NCBI GenBank assembly: GCA_949357655.1
Contig: CASHTG010000017.1
Coordinates: 186,001 to 250,000, forward strand
Length of the DNA: 64,000 bases
Source of the DNA: Parascedosporium putredinis
Taxonomy: Eukaryota; Ascomycota; Sordariomycetes; Microascales; Microascaceae
Direction: 5' to 3'
Shown: one piece after another, positions 1-11,476 of the stretch
Layout: every line of letters starts with the position of its first letter
Numbering within the stretch: the stretch's first letter is position 1
Notes under the pieces: model-generated
Told to the model about the DNA's origin: nothing
Database searches by the model: none
Seen by the model: the letters and a program-made list of their open reading frames with translations, nothing else
Position numbers and translations under genes: made by a program

Positions 1-364
1 CCGTTGCCGACGGTTAAGAACCGACGGTTCCATTTGGTCGGGTTGGGGAGGTAGATTTCGAAGGCGACGTCGTTGCCGTCGGTGGCGCTGGCGGTGAGGT
101 TGACGCGGATGCCGCAGATGTCGTCGACGCCGGCTTCGCGGGCGCGGGCGAGGACTTGCGCGGCGGGCGGGTAGGGTTCGGTGCTGGAGGAGTAGGGGAG
201 CCGGCGGCGAGGATGCCGCCGTACCGGGCGATGACGGTCCTAAAGGTGGCGCTGGTGCAGCGGCTGGGCGCGGGGAGGGCTTGCTGCTGGTCGTCGAGGG
301 AGCGGCGGCGGTGGGGGAAGAGGGCGGCTGCCGCTAATGCGAGCAGCACTTTGAGGTGCATCAT
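1..364 (-). CDS. Tannase/feruloyl esterase family, N-terminal part (truncated by window edge)
   Basis: Only the first ~120 residues are present; the gene runs off the left edge. It opens with a likely signal peptide (MMHLKVLLALAAAALF), so the product should be secreted, and a CTSATF-like segment follows. After a frame change the protein reads VDDICGIRVNLTAS, then FEIYLPNPTKWNRRFLTVGN, which matches the tannase/feruloyl esterase block normally written 'LP..WNGRFL.VGNGG'. Family members hydrolyse ester bonds of plant phenolics such as gallate or ferulate esters. The two halves lie in different frames, and one extra G in the GGGG run at 195-198 would join them, so I treat it as a sequencing deletion. 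The catalytic Ser/Asp/His lie outside the window. Substrate cannot be told. Confidence 0.72.
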
Positions 365-1708
365 GGAGATTGATGAGTTTGGGGGCTTTTTTAATCAAAT
401 GCGTATATTAACACTACTGTGCTCGGCACCCTTTTGGCTGGTGTTGGAGCAATTATGCTTGGCATCGATACCCAAGGATGAGCGCCTCAAGGACGAGCGC
501 TTGGTTTACTTTTTATAATATCAGAATCCTTTGCCTTGCTCTTTTTTTTTCTCCCTGTTCTTTCCTCTTATTTTTCTATCTAGGCATCCCTCGGGCACTG
601 CTCACTGCTCGTCTTCGCGCCATGCAAAGCGTCAAGGTATCTGCTTTGGTGGCAGTGTCGTATTCATAGATCTTTGCGCCTTCCCCTTCATCTAAGCCTT
701 GGTCAAGTGCCGGCATCAGCGAAGAGACAATAATACGACACTGAAAAGGAGGGAAGAGGGCTTGGTGGGCTTTCCCCTAAGTCTCCCAAATCCTCGAGGT
801 TGCTGCTGCGCATGGGGTCTGCAGGAATGCACACCACACCTGCGCTGGAGGATGGGGAGGGGGCGTGAGTAAGACCCGCCGACTGCCACATTTGGGGGCG
901 GCGGGAGCATTAGAAAAGAGGAAACAAACATAATCGTCTGGTCTCTTTTCAGCATAATGGCGCGCCCTAGCTCGTAGCTCGGGAAAGTCAGCAACGGCGG
1001 AGACCGAGCAAGGGTCAGACTCGGGCACTCGGGGTACACCAAGACCAGGTTTCCTCTCCATCCCATGCTCCCTACATTTCCTCACGAATTATTTTTAACA
1101 AGTCCGACAATGCATCGCATCGCAGGGTGGCCCACGGGTTATTCATCGCCCACCTCGCACTAGAGAAATCCCCGACGTCGTGCAGGCAGGCCCAACGCAA
1201 CGTCAATTGAGTCCGACCCTCATCCCCACCCCCGCAAAAACCTGTGCATCAACCCACGTCACATCCACTTCCCTCTTTCGGCGTGTCATGACTGGCAACC
1301 CTGTCTTGGGCTGCGCACACATCAAGTCATCGCCAACCAGCATCCTTCAACTGAAGACGCGACAAAGGTCAACAGACGCACCAAAAGCGGCAGTTCACAA
1401 GCTCAGACTTTGAAATTGAGCGAACTTTTGTCGTCGCCCTCAGCTCAGCGTTTACCGGGGAAGAGAGTGTGCACAGCCGGATACAGCGGATTTGACCTTT
1501 ACAACAAGGAGCGTTTGCTCACGAGTGCATAAAAATAGGAAGCGCCATCTTACGCATTTGCTATATACGACAACCGTAGCTCAGTCATGCAGCGCAATAT
1601 GTACAAGGTGTAATATTTTGAGCGTAGTAAGCTAAGAAAGGACAAAGAACGCAGAGAGTCGTGCTAGAGTCACCGCTTGCCCTACGGGCCCATCGCAGAG
1701 CGCCCCTT
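365..1708. other. Intergenic, no gene recognised
   Basis: About 1.3 kb between the tannase start and the stop of the next minus-strand gene. Open frames here are short, lack family resemblance and overlap on opposite strands. The part next to position 364 should hold the tannase promoter and the part near 1700 the 3' UTR of the secreted Ser/Thr-rich protein. I see no RNA gene or repeat. Confidence 0.5.
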
Positions 1709-2541
1709 TTACTCCTCTGCCTCTTCCGTAGGCTCCGCAGACACTTGCACCATCGTAGTCGTCCTCAAGAACGAACCCGTGCTCGAAGCCTCAAAAGAGG
1801 ACTCCTCCACCTGCAAATCCTGCGCGCTGTGCGAAAACTCAATCGTCGTGTAGCCCGTCCGCACAATCGTGGCCGGGTAGTCGGGCCCGACCACCTCCAC
1901 GAACGTGACCCGGGAGGTGCTGTACCACTCCAGCCGCGACGTGCCCACGACTTCGTTGACCAGCGTGCTAACCTCGGACCCCGTGGCGACGTACGTCGAC
2001 GTGAGCGTGGCGGGGTTGGCCTGGGCGGTGACTTGGGCCTCGCTCGCCTCGGCCGCCGACGACGACGACGAGGACTGGGTTTCGCTGCTCTCCGCCTCGC
2101 TTGGCTCTGTCTCGGTCGCGTCGGTCGGCTGCTCCGCCCCCGTGGGTTCGGCGGCTGTCTCGGCGGGTGATGACTCACTCGTCGCCGTCGCGTTCCTGCG
2201 GCGCCGCGACTATTACCCGACAGCGTCCAGCTCATGGGCAGGGATGTCGTCCATGTCATCGTCTTGGTTCCGCATTGCACGGGGATCTTGGAGACGGCGG
2301 CCCCGACGACGGTGACTCCGTTCTCGGGCCATCCCGACACCTCGCGGGGCATCACCAGGCTCACGGGTACGGTGTCGAGCCACGTCTCGCGGCTGACGCA
2401 GAGGACATCGATAGTGGGCGTGGCCTCGAGCGAGGTCGTGTAGACGGCCGTGTAAAAGGGCGTGGTCGTTGTTTGGGCGGAAGTCGTCGATACTAGGTAG
2501 CCGGCGGTGCTGGCTACCAACGCGAGGGATTTGGAAAGCAT
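1709..2541 (-). CDS. Secreted Ser/Thr/Glu-rich protein of unknown function
   Basis: Not recognised. The ATG at 2541 begins a clear signal peptide (MLSKSLALVASTAGYLVSTT, then SAQ). A ~90-residue segment with two cysteines (IDVLCVS and PVQCGT) follows, then a low-complexity linker of E/T/S/A including six consecutive serines, and a C-terminal segment of alternating polar and hydrophobic residues (RLEWYSTSRVTFVEVVGPDY) ending in an acidic tail. The linker and tail are one frame away from the start; one missing base near 2196-2200 (CAGG-AACGCG on the coding strand) joins them, giving 277 residues. Composition suggests an O-glycosylated extracellular or wall-associated protein; no GPI-attachment hydrophobic tail is visible. 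It is transcribed from its own promoter with a TATA-like box about 125 bp upstream. Confidence 0.6.
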
Positions 2542-2664
2542 CGTCGCGCGTGTGGGCGTAGAACCAAGTGTAAGGGTCCCGTAGCTTAAAAGAATGGGAT
2601 GACGAGATGCCTGAGCAGGAGAGGGAAAACTAAGCTTTTCTCTGTGCTCCGTACACGGTCAGAA

Positions 2665-2673
2665 CATATATAC
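2665..2673 (-). promoter_or_regulatory. TATA-like box of the secreted Ser/Thr-rich gene
   Basis: Reads GTATATATG on the minus strand, about 125 bp upstream of the ATG at 2541. It is a positional guess only; no transcript start is known. Confidence 0.35.
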
Positions 2674-3977
2674 GGGGTCCGCTCCCATCGTCTATAACCC
2701 CAGGTTCTGGCCTGGGAAAGTGGGGTTGGGATCGCAATCTATCGTTCGGCTCGGCGGCTTTGCCCACCAACAAGCGGGGAGATGCTATTGATCTTCCCAC
2801 AGGGTGCTCCAGGCGTGGGAATCAATATCCAGCTTTCGGTTGGTTGGACGGGCCAATAAACGCCTTCAGGGGGCAGCTCGCACAACGGCAGCGTCGCGGC
2901 CCCGGCTAAAGTAATCACTATGTTTAGGCATGAGGATGAGAGGATGGGAGGATGAGAGAAGAGATCAATTGGGATGGACGCGAACATTCATTCTAAGGGT
3001 CGCTTGCCACCGCGTTCTACGTTCTACCCAGTCAGCGAGGAATGAATTCAGGGTGGAGCCTTCCTCGCTCGTACAATCCGGGAATGTTGGGGAGGAGGGC
3101 TCCTGCTTTATATCGGGCCGTGAGTATGTCTATTGCTCTTGCCAATTCATCTCCACCAGAGAGCCGATTCCCCAGAAGATTGTCTAATTTATTGACCTTA
3201 GTAATCATGCAAGGAGGGTTCATTTGGACCCGTATCGTCGCAAGGGCCTTGTTCGTCAGGGAAGCATACGCGGGTGATGTGAAATGACGTGTTTTTGTCC
3301 ATTTCGAGCAAGACAGACCGCCGATACATATATGCACCTGAGCAAGCTACTCCGTATTCCCGGAATTTTCTAGAACTATAAAGCAAATACAAGGAAGAGC
3401 TCGCAAGCTGAGAGTGAAAGGGGGTCTCTTTGGGTCGGCGCCGACATTAGCTTGGTCCCAACGAGGCATTCGTCCAGGCCGGATGGCGACCAGGAGCACC
3501 CTGGTCGGCGGTTGATGGAAGGACGCCAAGTGGGCCCTCCTTCCATGACCATTGCCGCTAATTTGGGGTTTCCTCCGAAGCGCTCTCGGAGCTGTGGTAT
3601 TATTGACGGCGGCTTGCGGACACAGATGAGCGCCAGGGGTACTCGAGAAACCGACGGCGGCAACGACAACCAAGGTTAGCTCGATGACCTCGGCATTTCA
3701 CGAAACTGATCCCTTCGTAATATGAGGTTCGTCTTTCAATAGGGTTGAATCACACGTTCGCGCAGATGGGTTGATGGGGTTCATGAACAATTATCGTTCT
3801 GTCAGATACGTTACAAAATTTCGTGAATAGTAGAAGCATTCATGGTTTCATGACACAACCCGATATCCCACAGTCGGCCCTAGTACGAACCCGCCCTCTT
3901 CCTCCTTGCTAAGCCAATTTCACTGCTGGAGCAGTTGGCAGCTATACTCAATTTTACAATGCCCTATCTCTGCCGCC
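2674..3977. other. Intergenic, no gene recognised
   Basis: About 1.3 kb between the head of the secreted Ser/Thr-rich gene and the tail of the DUF1593 gene. Small overlapping open frames on both strands show no family resemblance. No RNA gene or repeat noticed. Confidence 0.45.
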
Positions 3978-5632
3978 CTACATCTGGGCCATGACATCGC
4001 CAATCGCCTCACCCTCCTTGTCCGACCCGCCCTTCAACTCCTTATTCGTCGTCTGGATAATGATGCGCCTGTAGCTCGTCAGGCTCGGCGACCCAGAATC
4101 AGTCACCTCGAGAATAACATGGAGGAGCTGGCCCTCCGCGGTCGCCTTCCTGCTCAGCAGGTCAACGCAGCACTTCTCCGGGCCAGGAAGCGTGATGTTC
4201 ACGATCCTACCCTCGGCATCCTCCTTGTCGATCTGCACCTCGGCAACCTCGGCCGACACCCACCACTGCGTCGCGCTGGGCTCGCGGTAGTGCCACCACT
4301 TAAAAGTGAGGGCGTCGCCGTCCGGGTCGTAGGTGGCGGACGCGTCGAACCGCAACGTGCTGCCGGCTTCGGCGGTCACGTACACGGGGGCGGTGCCCGC
4401 GGACCCGTTGACGGAGACGACGGGGTGGTGGTTGACGCCGGCGAGGGAGGGGGAGAGGGTCCACTGGATGCGGGCGGCGAAATCCCGCTGGTAAGCGTCG
4501 CGCCAGCGCCATATGGTGGCGTGGTTGGACTTGTAGGTGCGGCCGTCCTGGCCGACGACGTGGTCGACGGCATCGCAGTGGTGGTTGCTGGCGAGGCCGT
4601 CGCCGCTGACGTCGGTCTTCTTGTACCGGCCGCCCCAGGACCCGAAGTCGGGCCTCTCGGGCACGCCGAGGCCGTTTTGGACGAGGTAGAGGAAGGTGGG
4701 GGTGTCGCCTTCGGGGATGAAGAGGTAATCGGGGTAGGCGGACCCGAGGGGCCCGATCTGGACGTGCTCTTTGAACCACTCCTTGGTGAGCATGGAGAAG
4801 TCGGGTCCGCCTTGGTCGAAGCCGTAGTAGTTGTCGCCCGAGATGCCCGTCCACGCCGCCATGCCGTAGTGGTTCCAGCCGTGGACGGAGGCGATGTAGA
4901 GGATCTCGGGAAAGGTGTTGCGGATCCAGGCGCCCGTGTCGTCTTGGTCGGAGATGGCGTACACGCGGAGCTTGGCCGTCAGGGCGGCGAGGTCCTCCTT
5001 GGAGCGGGAGGCGCGGAGCTTGTACAGGACGGAGGCGAGGACGTTGGTGCCGCCCCAGCATAGGATCCAGAGGGGATCGTTGGAGGGCGCGGTGATGCTC
5101 TGCAGGAGGAGCTCGCCGCCTTCACTGAGGGGATGTCATCCCCGACGGCTTGGAAACCGTATACCTATTGTTCCCACAACGAAGTATACCAGGTTAGCGA
5201 AAGTGAGGCGGATAGGTATTGGAAGGGAGCGAGGAAGGAAGGCGGGGGCGGAGGTGGGGACCAGTAGGCCGATTATCGACGTCCCCCCCGATAGCGGAAA
5301 AAAAAGGCTCCACTTACAGGTGCACCGGGCTTGATTATGCTCTTGAGATAGCTCGCCGACGGGTAGGGAAAGTCTGGGTGGGCATGCTGGTTCAGGTTCG
5401 CCTCCACTTGGGCGTACGCGTCGATGATTTTGTGCATGTCCTGGGGGCACACCTTGGTCTTCATCCACGTGGACGTGCAGGCGACCAGGCCCTCGGTCTG
5501 GAACTGATTAGAGTAGAGGAGATAGCGGACTAGGGATTCGGCATCATCCGGCTCGTTGGAGATGTCGGAGACGATGAACACCCTCGGCTTCGAGGGGAAG
5601 CTGAGGAGCTTGGAGGTTTCGCTCGTCGCCAT
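3978..5632 (-). CDS. DUF1593 (Sde182-type, nucleoside-hydrolase-like) protein
   Basis: Two coding exons, 5632-5318 and 5164-3978, around a 153-nt intron (GTAAGT...ATAG); 500 residues after one correction. The N-terminus KPRVFIVSDISNEPDDAESL carries the acidic nucleoside-hydrolase-like DISNEPDD signature of DUF1593, continued by DPLWILCWGGTNVLA and HGWNHYGMAAW. The C-terminal ~100 residues hold a PKD/Ig-like stretch (FDASATYDPDGDALTFKWWH), the Sde182 C-terminal module. The bacterial prototype was described as a cellulose-binding protein; the biochemical reaction of fungal members is not settled. No signal peptide is visible, so secretion is not supported. The frame breaks between VGDDIP and LSEGGELL at the GGGG run 5129-5132, where one extra base restores it. 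A 385-residue antisense open frame over the same bases is a shadow. Confidence 0.85.
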
Positions 5633-7425
5633 TTTTCTCGCTCTTTCTTTTGGCTTTCTCTAATTTTTTTCCTGCTCAAAGATGTCGAGATCCCCTGAAC
5701 TGTGATCTCTGGAATATGGAGTGGGCTTGCCCTTGTCGCTGGTAGGGGTTCAACGTTTGGCTGGATATCTGCCTCCACGTCAGATGTGATGATCAGAGAA
5801 CGCCTTTGCATCGCGTGTTATATGTCCAGGGACCCCTCGATCGGAACCGAGGCCGTTCCCGTTCCCAAAGCAGCAGCTTTAGCCACCGGGGCTAGTCACC
5901 CCCAAGCCCATCGTCCCCTTGTCCTCGTGTGCGGTTTAGCCTAGAATATTCCGATGAAGCAAATCAGACGGCACTGCCGATGCTTTAGCGTGCGTCTAGC
6001 CGGCCGCTAGCTGTCCCCAAAACGGCATCGCGGCCGACCCAATTTTTCTTTCTCCCCCTTGCCCTGCTTGCCTTGTTCTTCGCCGGTCCTGGCCAGTCGC
6101 TGCTCGTCTCGCTCGTCTCGCTCGCCTCAGCTACAAGTCTTGAAATGTTCTCGTGCGCCGAGGAACAACCGATTCGTCATGCACGCTTGTCGGTAGCGGA
6201 ACAAGGATCTCGCCAGGTTTCTTTTTCCCGCCCCTTGCCTTGTCTTCTAGTCTATACATGTACTGCCGAATGCCGCGTGTGTGATCGGGAGCCAGAGAAG
6301 ATGAGTTGATGGCTCGGGGGCTTGAAGTACATTTGTTGCTCGGTCTTACGAACGAATGGAGCTCTAAGCTCCTAGGGAACGGGTAGGCCAGATGGAGTAG
6401 CTTGTTCCCCCAACGCAGCCCTGCCAAGATGGCACCCACAAGTAATGTCTCGGTGGGTGAAAGCTGTGAGCCACGTGGTTTTGGAGGACAATCACCCCGA
6501 CTGGGACCGGCGTCGGAGACGGCCCTGGAAGGGGGCACCGATCGACGTAGAGACCTATAGTACCTGGCCAGGAAGACAAGGGGAAAAACCGAGGAAATCA
6601 AGGGCCGGGCAAAGGAATTTTCATGGGCGGGTGACCCACCACTTCTCAGCAGCCAAAGGTAATTGATCCACGCAATGTGGCGTGGCGTCTCTCGGTCGCG
6701 CCCGGATGGGCCGAACAGCAGCGCGATGTACATGTCGTTTCTCCTCGCCCCGAAGCTCAACTTCGTGTGGGGACATCCCCGCCGAGACGGGCAACTTTAA
6801 ACACTGGACGACCGAAAAAGACGAAGAAACCCACTCGAACTCACGACCCAAGATGCGCTCCGAACGAGACACCCCAAAAAGAAAAAGTGGGCTCCGTATT
6901 CTCGCCAGATCAAATCAATTTTCCTCCACAAAGATCTCCCTTTTTTTTTCCTTCCCCTTGTTTCTCCTCTCCCCGTGTTACTCTCCACACTTTTCCCCCA
7001 TCCTTTCCAGTGGACATCTCGTGAGGGTTTTTGATCGCGAAATCCGGGGCCCCAGATCTCCGCGAGTGGTTCGACATCAAACATCTCTGTGGGGTCTCCA
7101 CGCACGAGGCGGGTCAGGCATTACCCACTTGTGCGATTGTCCTCTTTTGGCTCGTTTTGGCCCTCCCCCGTATCCGACCGACCGGCATCGTTTTCGTTTT
7201 TGGGAGAGGAATTTCTCGACCCATATCCGAGGTTCAAACTATCCTGCTTGCCGGGGCATATAAGAATCGTATAATCTCCCGCGCGGCACAACAGCTTGTC
7301 TCGGAAGTTTAGGATATCATCATTCACCTCATCCACGAGACACCATTCTCCTCCATTTTCCTCTCTCCATATACTTCTCTACTTCTCCCAAAAGAAGAGG
7401 GTGACCTCACACACACTCTCTCACC
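5633..7425. other. Divergent promoter region between DUF1593 gene and sugar transporter
   Basis: About 1.8 kb separating two divergently transcribed genes. Open frames up to ~209 codons occur but are Arg/Pro/Ser-rich, overlap each other on both strands and match nothing I know. It should hold the promoters of both neighbours. Confidence 0.5.
7257..7264 (+). promoter_or_regulatory. TATA-like box of the sugar transporter
   Basis: CATATAAG about 165 bp upstream of the ATG at 7426, followed by a C/T-rich stretch typical of fungal 5' leaders. Positional inference only. Confidence 0.35.
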
Positions 7426-9223
7426 ATGCCATCCAGAGGGCCTTCCATCGAAAAGGTCGGTGCCGAGCACCACGACAACAACGACAACCTCGCCCACCTC
7501 GCCAACCAAGAGGAGCACGAGCTCGGCAAGTTCGAATCCATAAAGAGGTATCCCTGGGCCTTTGCCTGGTGCCTCTTCTCCGTCTGGTGCGTCCTGCTCG
7601 TGTCTTTCGAGAACCAGGCCGCCGGCAACATTATCAGCGTGCCCGAGTTCCGCAAGGATTTCGGCTACGAGTACGAGGGTAGCTATGTTCTACACGCCAA
7701 CTGGCAGAGCGCTTTCCAGGGCGCTCCCGTCGCATCGTAAGTTTTTAAAACTACTATTTTCCCTTTCCCTCTACATAACCTAGCAGTAGCAGTATGAGAA
7801 TGGATCACTAACCTATCCTCGCCATCTCGAACAGTGGTATGATTGGTGCTCTCGGATGCGGTGCCGTCGCCGACTGGATCGGCCGCCGCGCCGTCATCAT
7901 CATCTGCCTCGTCATCTCCTACGGCGCCATCACCATGGAGTTCGTCGCCACCACCAACGAGCTCTTCTTCGGCGGAAAGTTCCTCAACGGCTTCGCCATC
8001 GGCGCTCTCGCTTCCGTCACCGTGTCCTACATTGGCGAGGTTGCGCCCCTCGCCCTCCGCGGCATGCTCACCTGCGTCACGGGTCTCGCCTATACCCTAG
8101 GGCCCCTCGTCGTCGCGCTCATCGTCAACGACACGGGAACGTACGAGAACCGCTGGGCTTACCGTGCGGTTTTCTGCGCGCAGTACGGATTTGCCGTCAT
8201 TGCTACTTTGTTTGTGCCATTCATGCCTGAGTAAGTCAAGAAAAGAAAAATCATTTCCTCCACTTGTCAATACCGCAAACAGCGCATAAATTCTAACGTG
8301 GTTCCTCCCACCAGATCCCCTGGTGGCTCGTATCCAAGGGTCGCGAAGAAAAGGCCCTGAAAGCCCTAGCGCGCCTCAGCAGCCCCGGCGAGGAGGGCCA
8401 AAAGCGTCTCGCCGCCATCAAGCAAACCCTCGACCAGGTCAAGGCCGAGACCGACGGCGCAACCTACCTCGAGTGCTTCCGCAAGTCGAACCTGCGCCGC
8501 ACAATCATCTCGGTCAGCTTGCTGTGCATCCAGTCCCTGTCCGGCATCGTCTTCGCCGCCTCCTACTCCACCTACTATATGCAGCTGGCCGGGTACAGCA
8601 CCGCCACGAGCTTCAAGCTCCAAATCGTCCAGCAGGTCATCTCCCTGGTCGGAAACGTCATGTCCTGGTACCTGGTCGACAGGTTCGGTCGACGCAGCCT
8701 CTCTTTCTGGGGCCTCTTCGTCCTCAACATCATCCTCTGGCTCATGGGCGGTCTCGCCGTGGACGGCAGCCCGGGCGCCATCAAGGGAACCGTGGCCATG
8801 ATTCTCATCTACTGCTGGTGGTACAACGTCACCATTGGTGCCACCGCGTACACTGTTCTATGCGAGGTGTCCACTTCCCGCCTGCGAGTCAAGACCATCG
8901 CCATCGGCATGACTCTCCAGTACGGCCTCAACATGATGTGGAGCTTCGTCCTGCCCTACCTCTTCAACCCGGACAAGGCCAACCTCGGTGCCAAGCTGGC
9001 CTTTATCTTTGGCGGTCTGGCCATCCTGTCGCTTGTGTTCTTGTGGTACTACCTTCCGGAAACCGCTGGACGTACCTACGAAGAGTTGGATGAGATGTTT
9101 ATGAAGGGCGTCCCTGCCAGGGACTTCAAGACCTACAAGTCTGATGTGCAGACCAACGGAGAGGTTGTTCAGGCTGTGTACAAGTCTGATGCGAAGCAAA
9201 ACGTCGATGAGGAGGAGGCTTAA
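7426..9223 (+). CDS. MFS sugar transporter (fungal hexose/alpha-glucoside permease type)
   Basis: Plasma-membrane sugar:proton symporter of the Sugar_tr family. Three coding exons, 7426-7736, 7835-8230 and 8315-9223, with introns of 98 and 84 nt; 538 residues after one correction. The ATG at 7426 has a good context (TCACC). Family signatures are the DWIGRR loop between TM2 and TM3, the PESPWWLVSKGREE motif after TM6, VDRFGRR, and the C-terminal PETAGRTYEELDEMF (PETKGRT class). About 12 membrane segments can be counted. At the start of exon 3 the frame slips inside ESPWWLV; one extra C in CCCC at 8317-8320 repairs it. The N-terminus resembles maltose/alpha-glucoside permeases (FAWCLFSVWCVLLVSFENQA), but the substrate cannot be assigned. 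It lies near putative extracellular plant-matter hydrolases. Confidence 0.88.
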
Positions 9224-9959
9224 CGCATCCGTTATTATTAATTGATACCCCCACCCGCGCCTAATGGCAAATGGAGAGCCAAAGGTTGCTTTAACTCGTT
9301 GGAGAGTGAGGCTTAGTTGGACTCACGTATATAGAAGTAGTAGCTCGCATCTAGCAGCGCCTTTTGTTTTTATTTAGCGATTTGCTTGGATGCATTTTAC
9401 TTTCAATCACTGCAGCTGTCAGGGAGCAGGGAGCTTAGCATAGCTTGGTTGAATTCTAAGAACTACTTCCTCTTTCCTCTTTCCAATCTCACTCTCCTAT
9501 ATCTTTCGCCGCGCAAGGTATTGAGCAACTAAAATGAGAAGTTACTCGTCTCGACTCAGCTTCTAGAAAACGTAGGCTGTCTAACAAAAGCGGTGAAACC
9601 AGCTTTGGCATATGTGAAGAAACACCGCCTAGGACGTGAGGCCGATTACTACCTTGCCGAGCTACGAGTGTACAGCGTCAAATTGAGCTGTTTGCTGTTA
9701 AACGCATCCTCATAACAACGAAAATTGTGGCTTAAAGAGTTGAGGTGATAGACGGTTACAAAAGAAATGGTGTCAATAGAACTATGTAGTCAGGGGCCTA
9801 GGGCACCCCATAAAATGAAGGACAGTAATCTCAACTAATGGACCATCTCATAATTCCTCAAGTTCCAATCCTGTTCATCCGATATTTGTAGGCTTAGTGG
9901 CCATACCAACTCCATACAGGATGAAGGTCTTGAACTGGCTCGCCCACACAAAAATTATC
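9224..9959. other. Tail-to-tail intergenic region
   Basis: About 740 bp between the 3' ends of the sugar transporter and the large secreted protein. AT-richer than the flanking genes, with no convincing open frame. Presumably two 3' UTRs. Confidence 0.5.
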
Positions 9960-11476
9960 TTACCACGCATAGCAGTAATCCAAAAGCGGAACCACGACCT
10001 TGTAAAGTTCCTGGCTCCACCACTGCGTGGCAAACGCCGTCACCTTGAAGTAAAGTCCGTCACAAGATGCACGGCATTCGTCTCGGCACACGCCACCTCC
10101 TGGCGCGTCTCGAGGCCAACAACGGCCACATCCCTCTTGGTCACGGCCTCTCCAGCCTCGCGGCTTTCGACGCCCGCGCCCTGGGACGCGGCGACGGTGA
10201 ACTTGTTGTCGAACCCGGGAGTCGCCGTGATGCCGGCGGAGAGGTCCACGAGGCCGCCGAGGAGTTCAAACGCCAGCTCGACGGTGAGATCCACGTAGAC
10301 GTCCACGCCGACCTCGGCACGCTCGGTGATGTTGGCGGAAGCGCGGTACTGGGGCTCCCAGCCCGAGGTGCCGGTCTTGGTGCCATCCAGGAAATCGAGG
10401 TGAACGTTGCCGTGGGGATCCCCACGCCCGCCGAGGTCGTGACGCCGACGGCGGCGGAGACGTCGAGATCACAGCCGATTCCGAAGTCTAGTCCCGGCCC
10501 TAGCTTGACGATGCCGGGAACGGAGACGAAGTCGTAGGAGAGGCTGCCTGGGGAGTATTTAAAGGTATCCGCGAATGCTGCGAGGACGTCGGCCGAGATG
10601 GTGAGGAAGCGTCGAAGGAGGCGTCGATGTCGAAATACAAGGCCTCGAGTCTCCAGAGAAGGAAGTTGTAGTGGAGGTAGCCGGAGAAGGTGGCGGTTGC
10701 GGTGAACTGGGCCTCGTTGGCCGTGAGGGTGAAGTAGGTGCCGTCGGTGTAAAGGACAGTGTTGGGGTCTAGGCCCTCGGAGATGGTGATGGAAAGGCTG
10801 GGGTCGATGACGGCTCGCTTGTCCACCGTGGCTCCGGGGATGGAGGTAAAGTTGATCTCCAGATCCGCTAAACGACTGATTGTTAGCTCGCAATTCTTCG
10901 GTTTCCGAAATGATCTTCACTGGAACAGAAGAAAGGGAGAGGGTGAGTGGCCTTACCGGCGATGGTCTCGAGAGTTTTCTTCGCGGCGTTGGCCCGAATG
11001 GACAACGTCTCGGCGTTGGGCTCCAATCCGCTGGCGAGGAAGAATCCGCGCTCGAGCTCCGTGTCACAGTTGCCCAGATGGTTGGTGATGAAGATGAGGG
11101 CCTCATTGTCGATCCAATCCGCCAAGGCTTCGTCAAAGGCATCCTTGCTCAAGAAAGAAACGTCGATGAAGCCCTTGCCGCAAATGGTACCGATAATATC
11201 TTCAACGTCCTCCAGAACAACAGCAGGTTCTTTCATGAGGAGCGTCATGTCAATGGAGCCCTCGCCCCCTTCCTCGACCGGGTCGTAGGCAAGGTGGACC
11301 TCCTTCTTGGGGATCAGCGGCTTGCGGCTTCCCGGGAGCTTCTTAGGGCGGGAGCAGGGCTTGAACTTGTGCGTCGCAGGCCTGAACTCGTGAGTGGTGT
11401 CTCCTCCCGCCCTGCCCCTGCCCTCGACGGACGCGAGGAGGGCGGCGAGAAGAGAGACGCAGGAGAGAAACTTCAT
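9960..11476 (-). CDS. Large secreted protein of unknown function (possibly DUF7029/DUF7223-like)
   Basis: Two coding exons, 11476-10957 and 10867-9960, around an 89-nt intron with a GCTAAC branch site; 476 residues after three one-base corrections. The ATG at 11476 starts a signal peptide (MKFLSCVSLLAALLASVEG). The mature protein has an N-terminal part ending in LEINFTSIPGATVDKRAV, a beta-rich middle (TLTANEAQFTATATFSGYLH; PGLDFGIGCDLDVSAAVG), and a Cys-rich end (CRDECRASCDGLYFKVTAFA) terminating in LLDYCYAW. From memory it resembles fungal secreted proteins annotated DUF7029/DUF7223; this needs a profile search. Frame breaks lie near 10604-10612, at 10414-10423 and near 10086-10098; the last matters because uncorrected translation replaces the true C-terminus. 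No hydrolase motif recognised. Confidence 0.65.

Noticed and set aside
1661..2541. Arg/Pro-rich open frames overlapping the secreted protein on both strands
   Set aside because: Composition is that of GC-rich off-frames; the Ser/Thr/Glu-rich minus-strand frame continues the signal-peptide protein.
3906..5063. 385-codon open frame on the plus strand
   Set aside because: It is the antisense of the DUF1593 exon. Its Val/Gly/Asp-rich translation is typical of a GC-rich shadow frame, while the minus strand gives clear family motifs.
6131..6760. 209-codon minus-strand frame in the DUF1593/transporter intergenic region
   Set aside because: No domain, no signal, overlaps several similar frames on the other strand; looks like chance.
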